DNA from: Lachnospiraceae bacterium
GTDB taxonomy: Bacteria; Bacillota; Clostridia; Lachnospirales; Lachnospiraceae
DNA: 64,000 bases
Assembly (NCBI GenBank): GCA_024697065.1
Contig: JAILGE010000027.1
Span: 36,666 to 100,665 of the forward strand
Reading direction: 5' to 3'
The stretch's first letter is position 1, and each line of letters opens with the position of its first letter. The translations under genes and the position numbers were made by a program. Shown here one piece after another: positions 25,628 to 34,435 of the stretch. A model generated the notes under the pieces. That model did not search any database. It was not told where the DNA came from and saw only the letters and a program-made list of their open reading frames with translations.

Positions 25628-26890
25628 ATGGAAACATATGAGATATTAAGAGATCTTGCGATAATAATCCTTGCAGCCAAATTCATGGGACTGGTAGCAA
25701 AAAAATGTAAGATACCTTCGGTAGTTGGTGAGATCGTTGCGGGACTTATCATAGGCCCGTGTCTTCCCGGTCTTATAAATCTGATCATTCCCGGAGTGAT
25801 CCCTTCAAATTTTTTATCGGGACTTGTTCAGCCATCTGATTTTATTAACTGGATGGCGGAGATCGGTGTTATCCTGATAATGTTCTCGGCAGGTCTTGAG
25901 ACCAATCTTAAGGAACTTAAGAAGTCCGGTCTGCAGGCACTTGTCATAGCATGTTTCGGCGTTGCCGTTCCTTTGGTCTGCGGAGCCATTCTTTATATGT
26001 GTTTTCATGGGTTTGCTGCACCGGGCACGGAGGAGTTCTTTTGCGCAGCCTTTATCGGATGCATCATGACTGCAACATCCGTGAGTATCACGGTTGAAAG
26101 CTTAAGAGAGCTGGGACATCTTCAGGGCAGAGTCGGCCAGACCATTCTCAGTGCCGCCATTATAGATGATGTTATAGGTATCATAGTTCTTACTTTTGTT
26201 CTCGGTATGAAGGATCCTTCAAGCAATCCGGGTATGGTCGTAGTTAAGACAGTGCTCTTCCTTCTTGTTTCGTTTGTCGGAGGTATCGTTTGCTACAAGG
26301 TCTTCAAGAAAGTGGATGCCAGATATCCCCATACAAGGAGAATCCCCATCATCGGTCTCGGTATCTGCTTTATTCTTTCCTATATTGCGGAAAGATATTT
26401 CGGTATCGCAGATATCACGGGAGCGTATCTCGCCGGTATCATCCTTTGTAATGTGAGAGATGCTTCCTATATCGACAGAAAAGTTTCAATAAACAGCTAC
26501 ATGATCTTTGCGCCTATCTTCTTCGTGGGTATAGGTCTGAAGACGGACTTCAGCAGTATGGATACAAGCATGCTTTTATTCTCTGTTCTGTTTGTGGTTG
26601 TTGCTCTGGCAGGTAAGATCATCGGCTGCAGCGGTATTTCAAAATGTCTGGGATTTAACATGCCTGACAGCTTTAAGATCGGCATAGGAATGATGACCAG
26701 AGGCGAGGTCGCACTTATTATTACCAGTAAGGGTCTTAATCTTGGTATAATAGACGCGTCATATTTCACGGCAGTGATATTGCTCATAATAGTATCAAGC
26801 GTTGTAGTTCCCATACTTTTAAAAGCGGTATATGCCAAGTATCCGGATGGTGCCTGTCCCGAAAAGAAGAGTGAAAAAGCGGCATCATAA
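25628..26890 (+). CDS. Cation:proton antiporter (CPA2 / Na_H_Exchanger family)
   Basis: This 420-residue protein has about 12 membrane helices. GEIVAGLIIGPCLPGL, AEIGVILIMFSAGLETNLKEL, SAAIIDDVIGIIVL and GMMTRGEVALII are the standard motifs of KefB/NapA-type antiporters; the two Asp residues in IIDDV bind the ion. There is no C-terminal TrkA (RCK) domain, so it is the short form. It exchanges Na+ or K+ for protons. AGAGG precedes the ATG. It is followed 31 bases on by a lipoprotein gene that may share its transcript. Confidence 0.93.
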   Translation: METYEILRDLAIIILAAKFMGLVAKKCKIPSVVGEIVAGLIIGPCLPGLINLIIPGVIPSNFLSGLVQPSDFINWMAEIGVILIMFSAGLETNLKELKKSGLQALVIACFGVAVPLVCGAILYMCFHGFAAPGTEEFFCAAFIGCIMTATSVSITVESLRELGHLQGRVGQTILSAAIIDDVIGIIVLTFVLGMKDPSSNPGMVVVKTVLFLLVSFVGGIVCYKVFKKVDARYPHTRRIPIIGLGICFILSYIAERYFGIADITGAYLAGIILCNVRDASYIDRKVSINSYMIFAPIFFVGIGLKTDFSSMDTSMLLFSVLFVVVALAGKIIGCSGISKCLGFNMPDSFKIGIGMMTRGEVALIITSKGLNLGIIDASYFTAVILLIIVSSVVVPILLKAVYAKYPDGACPEKKSEKAAS

Positions 26891-26921
26891 AAGAAGTCTT
26901 TTATAAGGAAAAATTATTTTG

Positions 26922-27506
26922 ATGAAAAGAAGATTTTACAGTTTTTTATTATCCCTGTCCTGCAGTGCGGTACTTATGTCCTGCGGTAAGACTCCGGTTG
27001 TGACGGGTTCGGGCAATGCCGCAAAAGAGGAAGCGGGTGACATGGGAACGGAAGCGCCGGATCCGTCGGCTTCAGATATCGAAGCGGAAGCCACAGAAGC
27101 TCCGACAGAAGTTCCTACAGACGCTCCCACGGAGGAAGCCAAGCCTGTGATCGAGCATCCGACGGTTGCTCCCGAATATCTGGAAGCATCCGCAAAAGGT
27201 GTAAAGATAAGCTTCGTCAATATTTGCGGGACGGATATCGACAATATGCAGATCACCCTGGATAAGGGCGGTATAGATAATGCAGAGATACTGGGAGACG
27301 AAAAACTTCCCGATGGCAGACAGTTTGATTATTCCGGCAGGATGTTCGATGCTGTGGCAGAAGAGGACGAAGTGACACTTACCGTGACTGCCCGGGACAT
27401 GAAGGGATACGCCATCGAGTTTGAAAAAGTGAGTGTCTACGATATCACGAATGCAGTAATAGTACTTGATAAAGAAAAAGATAATTATAAGGTGTATATA
27501 AAATAA
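26922..27506 (+). CDS. Hypothetical lipoprotein with acidic stalk
   Basis: The 194-residue protein has a signal peptide with lipobox LMSC near residue 20 and a low-complexity stalk with three A/P-T-E-rich units (EAPTEVPTDAPTEE), ending near residue 82. A small domain of about 110 residues follows with KISFVNICGTDIDNMQI, which looks beta-sandwich-like. Function is unknown. A TTG three bases earlier (26919) is better spaced from AAGGAA and could be the true start; the change is one residue. It ends two bases before maf and is probably co-transcribed. Confidence 0.82.
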   Translation: MKRRFYSFLLSLSCSAVLMSCGKTPVVTGSGNAAKEEAGDMGTEAPDPSASDIEAEATEAPTEVPTDAPTEEAKPVIEHPTVAPEYLEASAKGVKISFVNICGTDIDNMQITLDKGGIDNAEILGDEKLPDGRQFDYSGRMFDAVAEEDEVTLTVTARDMKGYAIEFEKVSVYDITNAVIVLDKEKDNYKVYIK

Positions 27507-27507
27507 A

Positions 27508-28143
27508 ATGTTAAAACCTCATCTTACGGCTCCTGTAGTTACCATCCTTGCCAGCGGATCCCCCAGAAGGACGGAACTTTTAAAGGAATTCGGAATAGAA
27601 CATATAATAATCAAAGCGACAAAAGAGGAGACTTTTACATCCTCCGATCCGGAACGTATGGTAAAAGGTCTTGCTATAGGCAAGGCATACAATGTCTGCG
27701 ACATGATAAAAAAGTCGCCCTCTCTTAAGGGCGAAGGAACGGGCAGTGCATGCATCATAGCTGCAGATACACTGGTATTCCTTGACGGTAAGGAACTGGG
27801 CAAGCCTGCTGACAGAGAGGAATCCCGCAGGATGATAGAGAGTTTAAGCGGGAGAGCCCACGAAGTATGGACCGGGGTATGCATCCTGATCACAGATCCC
27901 GACGGAGAACCGGAGTATGAAGATACCTTTGCCGAGAGAACACTGGTACATGTGAGAGATCTTTCGGATGAGGAGATAGACGGATATGTGGCATCGGGTG
28001 AAGGAGATGACAAGGCCGGAGCCTACGCCATCCAGGGTGAATTCGGTAAGTTCATAGACCGGTTTGTGGGAAGCAGGAACAATGTTATAGGTCTGCCTGC
28101 GGAAAAAGTTGAAGAGAAATTAAAGGAGCTCGGAGTGATCTGA
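27508..28143 (+). CDS. maf: Maf-like nucleoside triphosphate pyrophosphatase
   Basis: The 211-residue protein has the Maf opening ILASGSPRRTELLKEFGI, the internal ADTLVFLDGKELGKP and the late GAYAIQG motif with the conserved acids. The family hydrolyses non-canonical or modified NTPs (house-cleaning) and was first linked to septum formation. It begins immediately after the lipoprotein gene. The terminator starts inside its last codons. The identification is firm; the exact nucleotide (dTTP/UTP or m7GTP subfamily) cannot be told. Confidence 0.94.
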   Translation: MLKPHLTAPVVTILASGSPRRTELLKEFGIEHIIIKATKEETFTSSDPERMVKGLAIGKAYNVCDMIKKSPSLKGEGTGSACIIAADTLVFLDGKELGKPADREESRRMIESLSGRAHEVWTGVCILITDPDGEPEYEDTFAERTLVHVRDLSDEEIDGYVASGEGDDKAGAYAIQGEFGKFIDRFVGSRNNVIGLPAEKVEEKLKELGVI

Positions 28144-28153
28144 GCTCTTTTTT
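28126..28153 (+). terminator. Terminator overlapping the end of maf
   Basis: GAGCTC (28126-28131) pairs with GAGCTC (28142-28147), followed by six T. The stop codon lies in the loop/3' arm. Confidence 0.75.
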
Positions 28154-28223
28154 ACCCTCCTGATAAGGCGCTGAAATTACCGTCTGATTATCCTCAAAGT
28201 TCGGTAAGGAACAAGGATTGTCC

Positions 28224-28252
28224 TTGAAAAGAATACCCTACACATTTATAAT
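28224..28252 (+). promoter_or_regulatory. Strong sigmaA promoter of fba
   Basis: TTGAAA (28224-28229), a 17-base spacer and a consensus TATAAT (28247-28252). The 5' leader is about 45 bases. Confidence 0.88.
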
Positions 28253-28304
28253 AGGGGGTGGCAATAATGCCCGTAATTATAATACGAAAGGAAGGTAAAA
28301 AGTT

Positions 28305-29273
28305 ATGTCCTTAGTTACAACAAAAGACATGTTCAAGAAAGCTTATGACGGGGGTTATGCAGTCGGTGCTTTCAATGTGAACAACATGGAGATCGTTCAG
28401 GGAATCACTGAAGCAGCAAGCGAGCTTAAGAGCCCGGTTATCCTTCAGGTTTCCAAGGGAGCAAGAGCTTACGCTAACCACAAGTACCTTGTGAAGATGG
28501 TTGAGGCAGCAGTAGAGATCAATCCTGATATTCCTATCGCACTTCACCTTGATCACGGTGATACTTTCGAGCTTTGCAAAGATTGTATCGATGGCGGATT
28601 TACTTCAGTTATGATCGATGCTTCATCCAAGAGCTTTGAAGATAATATCGCTCTTACCAAGCAGGTTGTTGATTACGCTCATGAGCATGGCGTAGTTGTA
28701 GAGGCAGAGCTCGGAACTCTTGCCGGAATAGAAGATGAAGTTGTTGTTGAGGCCGGTAAGGAATCATACACCAGACCCGAAGAGGTTGAAGAGTTCGTTA
28801 CACGTACAGGTTGTGACTCTCTTGCGATCGCTATCGGTACTTCTCACGGAGCATACAAGTTCACCGCAGCACAGTGCACCAGAAATGCTGACGGAATCCT
28901 TGTTCCCCCTCCCCTTCGTTTCGACGTTCTTGAAGAGGTTTCCAAGCGTCTTCCCGGCTTCCCTATCGTACTTCACGGTTCATCTTCAGTTCCTCAGGAA
29001 TTTGTTAAGATGGTTAACCAGTACGGCGGAAATATGCCCGACGCTGTAGGTATTCCCGAAGAGCAGCTTCGTAAGGCAGCTACCCTTTCCGTATGTAAGA
29101 TCAATATCGACTCCGATATCCGTCTTGCTATGACAGGTAATATCCGTAAGTACTTCGCAGAGCATCCTGATCACTTCGATCCCAGACAGTACTTAAAGCC
29201 CGCTCGTCAGGCAGTTAAGGATATGGTTGCTCATAAGATCAAGAACGTTCTTGGATCTGATAACAAGGCTTGA
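28305..29273 (+). CDS. fba: Class II fructose-bisphosphate aldolase
   Basis: The 322-residue zinc aldolase splits fructose 1,6-bisphosphate in glycolysis. Motifs: GAFNVNNMEIVQGI, zinc-binding ALHLDHGD near residues 79-86, MIDASSKSFEDNI, VEAELGTLAG, VLHGSSS with the second zinc His, and INIDSDIRLAM for phosphate binding. The length suits the longer class IIA-like tail form. It has a near-consensus promoter, a GGAAGG ribosome site and biased codon use (a high share of preferred codons), which fit high expression. It is monocistronic, with its own terminator. Confidence 0.97.
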   Translation: MSLVTTKDMFKKAYDGGYAVGAFNVNNMEIVQGITEAASELKSPVILQVSKGARAYANHKYLVKMVEAAVEINPDIPIALHLDHGDTFELCKDCIDGGFTSVMIDASSKSFEDNIALTKQVVDYAHEHGVVVEAELGTLAGIEDEVVVEAGKESYTRPEEVEEFVTRTGCDSLAIAIGTSHGAYKFTAAQCTRNADGILVPPPLRFDVLEEVSKRLPGFPIVLHGSSSVPQEFVKMVNQYGGNMPDAVGIPEEQLRKAATLSVCKINIDSDIRLAMTGNIRKYFAEHPDHFDPRQYLKPARQAVKDMVAHKIKNVLGSDNKA

Positions 29274-29307
29274 GTTTAAGACACTGAATTGGATCTGATC
29301 AATAAAG

Positions 29308-29340
29308 GAGCTGTTGCACCGGGGTGTGACAGCTCTTTTT
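29308..29340 (+). terminator. Terminator of fba
   Basis: GAGCTGTTGCAC pairs with GTGTGACAGCTC with one G-T pair and one mismatch around a 4-nt loop, followed by TTTTTT. Confidence 0.92.
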
Positions 29341-29486
29341 TCTGTGGATAAAGAAAATAAGCATGTATATAAAAATAGTCAAAAAAATGGATTCACTATA
29401 TGGTAAGATAGATATGTGATAACAAAGGCGATCTCGATCAGGCATCCCGGTCGGATTTGCAGCAAAAACAAGTGAGGAGAAGAAAA

Positions 29487-30026
29487 ATGGCAAACAAATA
29501 TGCAGGCACACAGACAGAAAAGAACCTTCAGGCAGCTTTTGCAGGCGAATCTCAGGCAAGAAACAAATATACATATTTCGCTTCCACTGCTAAGAAGGAA
29601 GGCTATGAGCAGATTGCAGCGATCTTTTTAAAGACCGCAGAAAATGAAAAAGAGCATGCAAAGATGTGGTTCAAGGAACTTGAGGGCATCGGAGATACAG
29701 CAGCTAACTTAAAGGCGGCAGCTGACGGTGAGAACTACGAATGGACAGACATGTACGAAGACTTTGCCAAGACCGCTGAAGAGGAAGGCTTTAAGGCTCT
29801 CGCAGCCAAGTTCCGCATGGTCGGTGCCATCGAGAAGCATCACGAAGAGCGTTATCGTGCACTTCTTAAGAATGTTGAAGCACAGGAAGTTTTTGCTAAG
29901 AGCGAAGTTAAAGTATGGGAGTGCCGTAATTGCGGTCACATTGTAGTGGGAACCAAGGCTCCCGAGGTTTGTCCCGTATGTGCTCATCCCAAGAGCTATT
30001 TCGAGATAAGCGAAGAAAATTATTGA
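29487..30026 (+). CDS. rbr: Rubrerythrin
   Basis: This 179-residue protein detoxifies peroxide in anaerobes. The ferritin-like diiron domain (residues 1 to about 135) has [26 protein letters not shown] and [11 protein letters not shown] with the Glu/His iron ligands. A C-terminal rubredoxin-like site has CRNCGH and [14 protein letters not shown] 29487 has GTGAGGAG before it. An extended -10 TGGTAAGAT lies at 29401-29409. It is monocistronic with its own terminator. Confidence 0.97.
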   Translation: MANKYAGTQTEKNLQAAFAGESQARNKYTYFASTAKKEGYEQIAAIFLKTAENEKEHAKMWFKELEGIGDTAANLKAAADGENYEWTDMYEDFAKTAEEEGFKALAAKFRMVGAIEKHHEERYRALLKNVEAQEVFAKSEVKVWECRNCGHIVVGTKAPEVCPVCAHPKSYFEISEENY

Positions 30027-30042
30027 GAGGCTGATCAAAGTG

Positions 30043-30076
30043 AACCCTTCCGGATAAAACTCCGGGAGGGTTTTTT
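30043..30076 (+). terminator. Terminator of rbr
   Basis: AACCCTTCCGG faces TCCGGGAGGGTT (one mismatch in the stem) with a short loop and a T run. Confidence 0.88.
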
Positions 30077-30095
30077 AGTTTGTATGGACCGACTG

Positions 30096-30104
30096 TGGTA
30101 AGAT
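30096..30104 (+). promoter_or_regulatory. Extended -10 very close to the nrnA start
   Basis: TGGTAAGAT ends at 30104, only seven bases before ATG 30112. No Shine-Dalgarno is seen. If this is the promoter, transcription would begin at or within a few bases of the start codon. Confidence 0.5.
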
Positions 30105-30111
30105 ATACATT

Positions 30112-31158
30112 ATGGACAAAAAACTTACATTGGAAGAAACGGCAAGGTTCCTTAAGGATTCCGTTGATGATGCCATAAAAAAGAAAAAGTGTTTCAGGAT
30201 CTTTTATCATATAAGACCCGACGGTGATGCCATAGGATCTGCATATTCTCTGGCATTAGGATTAAATATGATGGGAGCGAAGGCTGTTGCCGTCGGATCC
30301 GACCCGATCCCGTCCGTATTCAGGTATCTTACGGATGAGGCGGAAAGACAATTAGCTTTCGACAGATCTGCTTCGGAAACAGAGACTTTTATAAATATCG
30401 CAGTGGATACCGCCACCTCATACCGGCTGGGGAAGAACAGCAGTGAACCGATAGATCTCTGTATAGATCACCACGGTACCAACGAACCGGGAGACGGATT
30501 CTATCTTCCGGCAGAGTTCAGGCATGTGGAGGCAGAAGCATCATCCTGTTCCGAGATCATTTTCTCTTTGTTAAAAGCCATGGGTATAGAGATAAACGGG
30601 TTGATGGCGGACCTTTTATATACAGGTCTGCTTACGGATGTATCATGTTTCAGGACCAGGTCTACAACTGCAAGATCGCTTCAGGCAGCAGCCGAGCTTG
30701 CGGTTTACGGCGCAAATATCGTTGATATAGCCAGAAAGCACTATATGATGAAACCCATACATCGTATAGAGATGGAAAAGCTGGCCTATGAAAGGATCAG
30801 GTTTTCAAAGGATGAGAATGTTGCCGGAACGTATTTAACACTGGATGATTATATCGTTAATAATGTGAAGGATTCGGATCTGAGGGACTTTAATACCGTG
30901 ATAGATCAGGTATGCAAGAGAGATGGAAGTCCGCTTCCTGTCAGGATAATGGTCAGAGAGATAGAAAAGGGGTATTGCAGGATATCCGTCATGGCCAGAT
31001 CCCCGGTCAATGCAGCAAAAATATGCAGCGAAGTAGGAGGAGGAGGTCATAACAATTCCGCCGGTGCGGAGATGGCCGGAGATCCGGTTGAAGTACTTAA
31101 TACGATCATGAAGATAAGTGAAGAGATCATCTTTAATACCGGGATTGGAGCGAAATGA
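30112..31158 (+). CDS. nrnA: DHH-family oligoribonuclease / pAp phosphatase (NrnA-like)
   Basis: The 348-residue DHH/DHHA1 phosphoesterase degrades short oligoribonucleotides and, in many Firmicutes, 3'-phosphoadenosine 5'-phosphate. Motifs: IRPDGDAIGSAYSLA near residues 35-49 (motif I), AVDTA (II), CIDHHG (III, the DHH) and the C-terminal GGGGHNNSAGAEM (DHHA1, substrate binding). A Mn2+ pair sits in the DHH half. The start is unusual because it has no clear ribosome site and lies right behind a -10 element. The gene is followed after 78 bases by rmuC. Confidence 0.93.
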   Translation: MDKKLTLEETARFLKDSVDDAIKKKKCFRIFYHIRPDGDAIGSAYSLALGLNMMGAKAVAVGSDPIPSVFRYLTDEAERQLAFDRSASETETFINIAVDTATSYRLGKNSSEPIDLCIDHHGTNEPGDGFYLPAEFRHVEAEASSCSEIIFSLLKAMGIEINGLMADLLYTGLLTDVSCFRTRSTTARSLQAAAELAVYGANIVDIARKHYMMKPIHRIEMEKLAYERIRFSKDENVAGTYLTLDDYIVNNVKDSDLRDFNTVIDQVCKRDGSPLPVRIMVREIEKGYCRISVMARSPVNAAKICSEVGGGGHNNSAGAEMAGDPVEVLNTIMKISEEIIFNTGIGAK

Positions 31159-31235
31159 AACGCTGCTCATGCGCACCGGTTTCTTATATCAGAGAGTCCA
31201 CATTTGTGGATTTCCTTCATGGAGGATAATAATAA

Positions 31236-32831
31236 ATGGATAACATAATGATAGTTCTTATAGTGGTCCTGGTGATCATGAATGTGATCCTTCTTATAGG
31301 AATGTTTATGGGAATGTTCAGGAAAAAAGATAACGCCGGAGAAGAGATATCCGCTCTTTTATCCGAGAAGCTTGACCGGACTAAAGAAGAGATAATAGAT
31401 GAGATTTTGGATGAAAATAAGGAAAACACCGTAACCCTGCGTCGTGACATTCAGGAGTACGTGAGCCGCGAGATGGCATCGTCACGTTCCGAATACAGTC
31501 AGAAGCTTTCCGAGACAAAGCAGGAGCTTATGACGGGACAGGGAGCTTTTAAGCAGGAAGTAGTCTCTGCGCAGGAGAAGTTCCGCCAGGAGATCACCAC
31601 TGCTCAGGAAAGACTGGGATCCAGACTTACGGAATCTCAAAAGAACGCGCAGGATAATCAGAATGAGCTGATAAAGACAAGGCTCGCTTCCATAGATGAG
31701 GGCATGCAAAGGCAGACCGAGAATATGAAGGGGAGTCTTACGGAGATCCGTGAGAATACCGCAAAGGAGATCAAAGATCTCAAGCAGGAGACGGGAGAAG
31801 CCATCAGGACTCTTCGTGAGAGCACCGAAAGAAATCTGACAGAGATACGTGATAATAACGATAAAAAGCTTGGCGAATTAAATGAGCGTACCGATAAGAA
31901 GCTGGATGATATAAGAGGGGTTGTTGAGGAAAAATTAACAGAGACCTTAAATAAGAGGATCAACGAATCCTTTAAAAATGTCAGCGATCAGCTGGAACAG
32001 GTTTACAAGGGTCTGGGTGAGATGAAAAATCTCGCAGGTGATGTGGGAGGACTCAAGCAGGTTCTTTCGGGAGTAAAGACCAGAGGTATACTTGGAGAGA
32101 TCCAGCTAGGTGCCATCCTTGAAGAGATATTAAGTCCCGAGCAGTATGAGAAAAATGTGGCAACTATCCCCGGCAGCAGCGAAAGAGTAGAATTTGCCAT
32201 CAGACTTCCGGGTATCGACGGTGAACAGGTTTATATGCCCATAGATTCCAAGTTTCCCGGTGATTCCTACTCTCAGCTTCAGGAAGCATATGAGAGTGCG
32301 GACAAGTCTGCGGTAGATGCCGCCAAGAAGAATCTCATAAGTATCCTTAAATCTGAAGCAAAGGACATAAAGGAAAAATATGTGGAAGTTCCTTACACCA
32401 CAGCTTTCGGTATAATGTTCCTTCCCTTTGAAGGTCTTTATTCCGAAGCTGTCAATCTCGGCATGGTTGAGGTATTGCAGAGAGATTATCATGTTAATAT
32501 CGCAGGCCCCAGTACCATGGGAGCCATGCTCAACAGCCTGCAGATGGGATTCAGGACACTGGCTATCCAGAAGAGAAGTAATGAAGCGTGGACTGTGCTC
32601 GCTGCCGTAAAGACAGAGTTTGAGAAGTTCGGAGCCGGTCTCGATCAGATGCAAAGACATCTGTCCATGACCAGTAAGGACCTGGATACGCTTATGACTA
32701 CGCGTACCAGAGCTATCAACAGAAAGCTCAGGGATGTGCAGAAGCTGGAGAATAACATGGATGATGTGGTTTCCATCACTGCGGGTCTCACGGATGCGGA
32801 TATTATGGATGCTGCAGACGATGAGGAGTAA
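31236..32831 (+). CDS. rmuC: RmuC family DNA recombination protein
   Basis: This 531-residue protein has an N-terminal membrane helix (about residues 5-25), a long charged coiled coil (about 40-250, with near-repeats such as RESTERNLTEIRDNNDK) and the RmuC domain beginning TRGILGEIQLGAILEEIL. RmuC limits inversions and is predicted to be nuclease-related with a PD-(D/E)XK-like core. GGAGG lies before the ATG. No T-rich terminator follows; a new promoter begins 24 bases later. Confidence 0.93.
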   Translation: MDNIMIVLIVVLVIMNVILLIGMFMGMFRKKDNAGEEISALLSEKLDRTKEEIIDEILDENKENTVTLRRDIQEYVSREMASSRSEYSQKLSETKQELMTGQGAFKQEVVSAQEKFRQEITTAQERLGSRLTESQKNAQDNQNELIKTRLASIDEGMQRQTENMKGSLTEIRENTAKEIKDLKQETGEAIRTLRESTERNLTEIRDNNDKKLGELNERTDKKLDDIRGVVEEKLTETLNKRINESFKNVSDQLEQVYKGLGEMKNLAGDVGGLKQVLSGVKTRGILGEIQLGAILEEILSPEQYEKNVATIPGSSERVEFAIRLPGIDGEQVYMPIDSKFPGDSYSQLQEAYESADKSAVDAAKKNLISILKSEAKDIKEKYVEVPYTTAFGIMFLPFEGLYSEAVNLGMVEVLQRDYHVNIAGPSTMGAMLNSLQMGFRTLAIQKRSNEAWTVLAAVKTEFEKFGAGLDQMQRHLSMTSKDLDTLMTTRTRAINRKLRDVQKLENNMDDVVSITAGLTDADIMDAADDEE

Positions 32832-32854
32832 AACCCCGTTAAAGCACGGTCAGT

Positions 32855-32883
32855 TTGAGAAAGACCCTAAACTATGGTATATT
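32855..32883 (+). promoter_or_regulatory. Promoter of the deoxysugar/glycan operon
   Basis: TTGAGA (32855-32860), 17 bases, TATATT (32878-32883), with TGG directly upstream as an extended -10. It lies between rmuC and the first operon gene, and its position excludes the earlier ATG at 32874 as the start of that gene. Confidence 0.85.
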
Positions 32884-32909
32884 TTAGTACGCCGGAGGTT
32901 AACTTAACT

Positions 32910-34007
32910 ATGATACCTATTAATGAACTTGCAAGAGGTTACAGACTTTATAAAGAAGAATATGATAAGAAAGCCATTGAGGTGCTGGAGAGCGGCTGGT
33001 ATGTTCTCGGCAAAGAAGTAGAGGCTTTTGAAAAGGAATATTCGGAAAAATTGGGAGAAGATGTCTTCACTGCCGGTGTGGACAACGGTCTCAATGCTAT
33101 CCGACTGGGCTTATATGCCGCAGGAATAGGACCCGGAGATGAAGTGATAGTTCAGGCTAACGGCTATATAGCTACAATGCTCGGCATCACGCAAAACGGC
33201 GCGACACCTGTATTTTGCGAATCCGACAGTTATCACAATATGGATCCGGACCGCATTGAAGAGCATATAACGGACAAGACCAAGGCCGTACTTGTTACGC
33301 ATCTTTACGGTATGGCTACCCGTATGGAAAAGATATTGGAGATCTGTGAAAAGCATGGACTTATGCTTTTTGAGGACTGCGCACAGTCACATTTTTCTTC
33401 CTATAAGGGAAGATATACCGGTCTGTTCGGTAAGGCTTCATTTTTCAGCTTCTATCCCACCAAGAACCTGGGGTGCTTCGGTGACGGCGGAGCGGTAGTA
33501 TCTCACGATAAGGATTTTATCCAGCGAGTAAAGACCCTCAGAAACTATGGAAGCGACAGAAGATATCACAATGTGGAGCTTGGATTCAATTCAAGACTTG
33601 ATGAGATGCAGGCCGGACTTCTCAGAGTACGTTTGAGTCATTGGGATACATATGTGGGAAACAGGAAGAAGATCGCAGAGAGATATCTGTCAGGCATCAC
33701 CAATCCTCTCATCACTCTTCCGAAGATCCCCGAGGGAACAGATCCTGTTTGGTATCTGTTCGTTATAAATGTGGATGATCAGGCAGGATTCAGAGAATAC
33801 ATGACAGGCAAGGGTATCCAGACGGATGTATCTTTCCCCATGCCTCCTTACATGCAGCCTGCGCTTGAATATCTCGGACTCGGAAGAGGAAGCAATCCTT
33901 ATGCCGAGCACGACTGTGATACGGTAGTCTCCCTTCCTATGATGGATCACATGGATGATTCCGAGATAGATGAAGTTATCGCAGCGGTAAATGATTACAA
34001 AGGATGA
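32910..34007 (+). CDS. PLP sugar aminotransferase (DegT/DnrJ/EryC1)
   Basis: The 365-residue PLP enzyme moves an amino group onto a keto-sugar nucleotide. It starts MIPINELARGY after GGAGG at 32894. GVDNGLNAIRLGL binds the cofactor phosphate; FEDCAQSH supplies the Asp that holds the pyridine; Lys185 in FYPTKNLGCFGDGG forms the Schiff base. It groups by motif with 3-amino-sugar enzymes such as FdtB/QdtB, which act after a 3,4-ketoisomerase, and such an isomerase is the next gene. It is the first gene of a seven-gene operon. Confidence 0.93.
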   Translation: MIPINELARGYRLYKEEYDKKAIEVLESGWYVLGKEVEAFEKEYSEKLGEDVFTAGVDNGLNAIRLGLYAAGIGPGDEVIVQANGYIATMLGITQNGATPVFCESDSYHNMDPDRIEEHITDKTKAVLVTHLYGMATRMEKILEICEKHGLMLFEDCAQSHFSSYKGRYTGLFGKASFFSFYPTKNLGCFGDGGAVVSHDKDFIQRVKTLRNYGSDRRYHNVELGFNSRLDEMQAGLLRVRLSHWDTYVGNRKKIAERYLSGITNPLITLPKIPEGTDPVWYLFVINVDDQAGFREYMTGKGIQTDVSFPMPPYMQPALEYLGLGRGSNPYAEHDCDTVVSLPMMDHMDDSEIDEVIAAVNDYKG

Positions 34008-34014
34008 GATCAAA

Positions 34015-34434
34015 ATGAGCATAGACAGAAAAAGATGTCATTACGTTAATATTCCGGAGCATGTGGAAAGCGACGGAAGACTTATAGTTGTTGAGGAAAA
34101 CACGGATGTTATCCCCTTTGATATCAAGAGGATATTCTGGGTGCGCGATGTATTGCCCGGTGCTTCAAGAGGCGATCATGCCACCAAGAAGACTCATCTT
34201 ATCCTGATCCCCGTTACGGGAAGCTGTGATGTGGTGGTCCACGACGGAACCGAAGAAGAGACCTTCCATATGGACGATCCCACAAAGGGACTTTATCTCG
34301 ACGCCATGCTTTGGCGATCCATGAGAAACTTCAAGGACGGATGCATAATGGAAGCGCTCTGCGATCTTCCCTATGCTCCCGGTGATGAGACATATGATGA
34401 CTTTGATGAGTATTTAAAGGCATTGGGTAAATAA
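34015..34434 (+). CDS. dTDP-sugar 3,4-ketoisomerase (FdtA/QdtA/WxcM cupin)
   Basis: The 139-residue single cupin moves the keto group of a dTDP-4-keto-6-deoxyhexose to C3. The FdtA/WxcM pattern is present: RIFWVRDVLPGASRGDHATKK with the catalytic His, then LILIPVTGSCDVVVHDG. The usual form is RG.HAHK; here it is HATK, so the second His is Thr. AGGATGAG precedes ATG 34015, and the gap to the aminotransferase is seven bases. The product would be the substrate of the aminotransferase before it. Confidence 0.87.
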   Translation: MSIDRKRCHYVNIPEHVESDGRLIVVEENTDVIPFDIKRIFWVRDVLPGASRGDHATKKTHLILIPVTGSCDVVVHDGTEEETFHMDDPTKGLYLDAMLWRSMRNFKDGCIMEALCDLPYAPGDETYDDFDEYLKALGK

Positions 34435-34435
34435 A

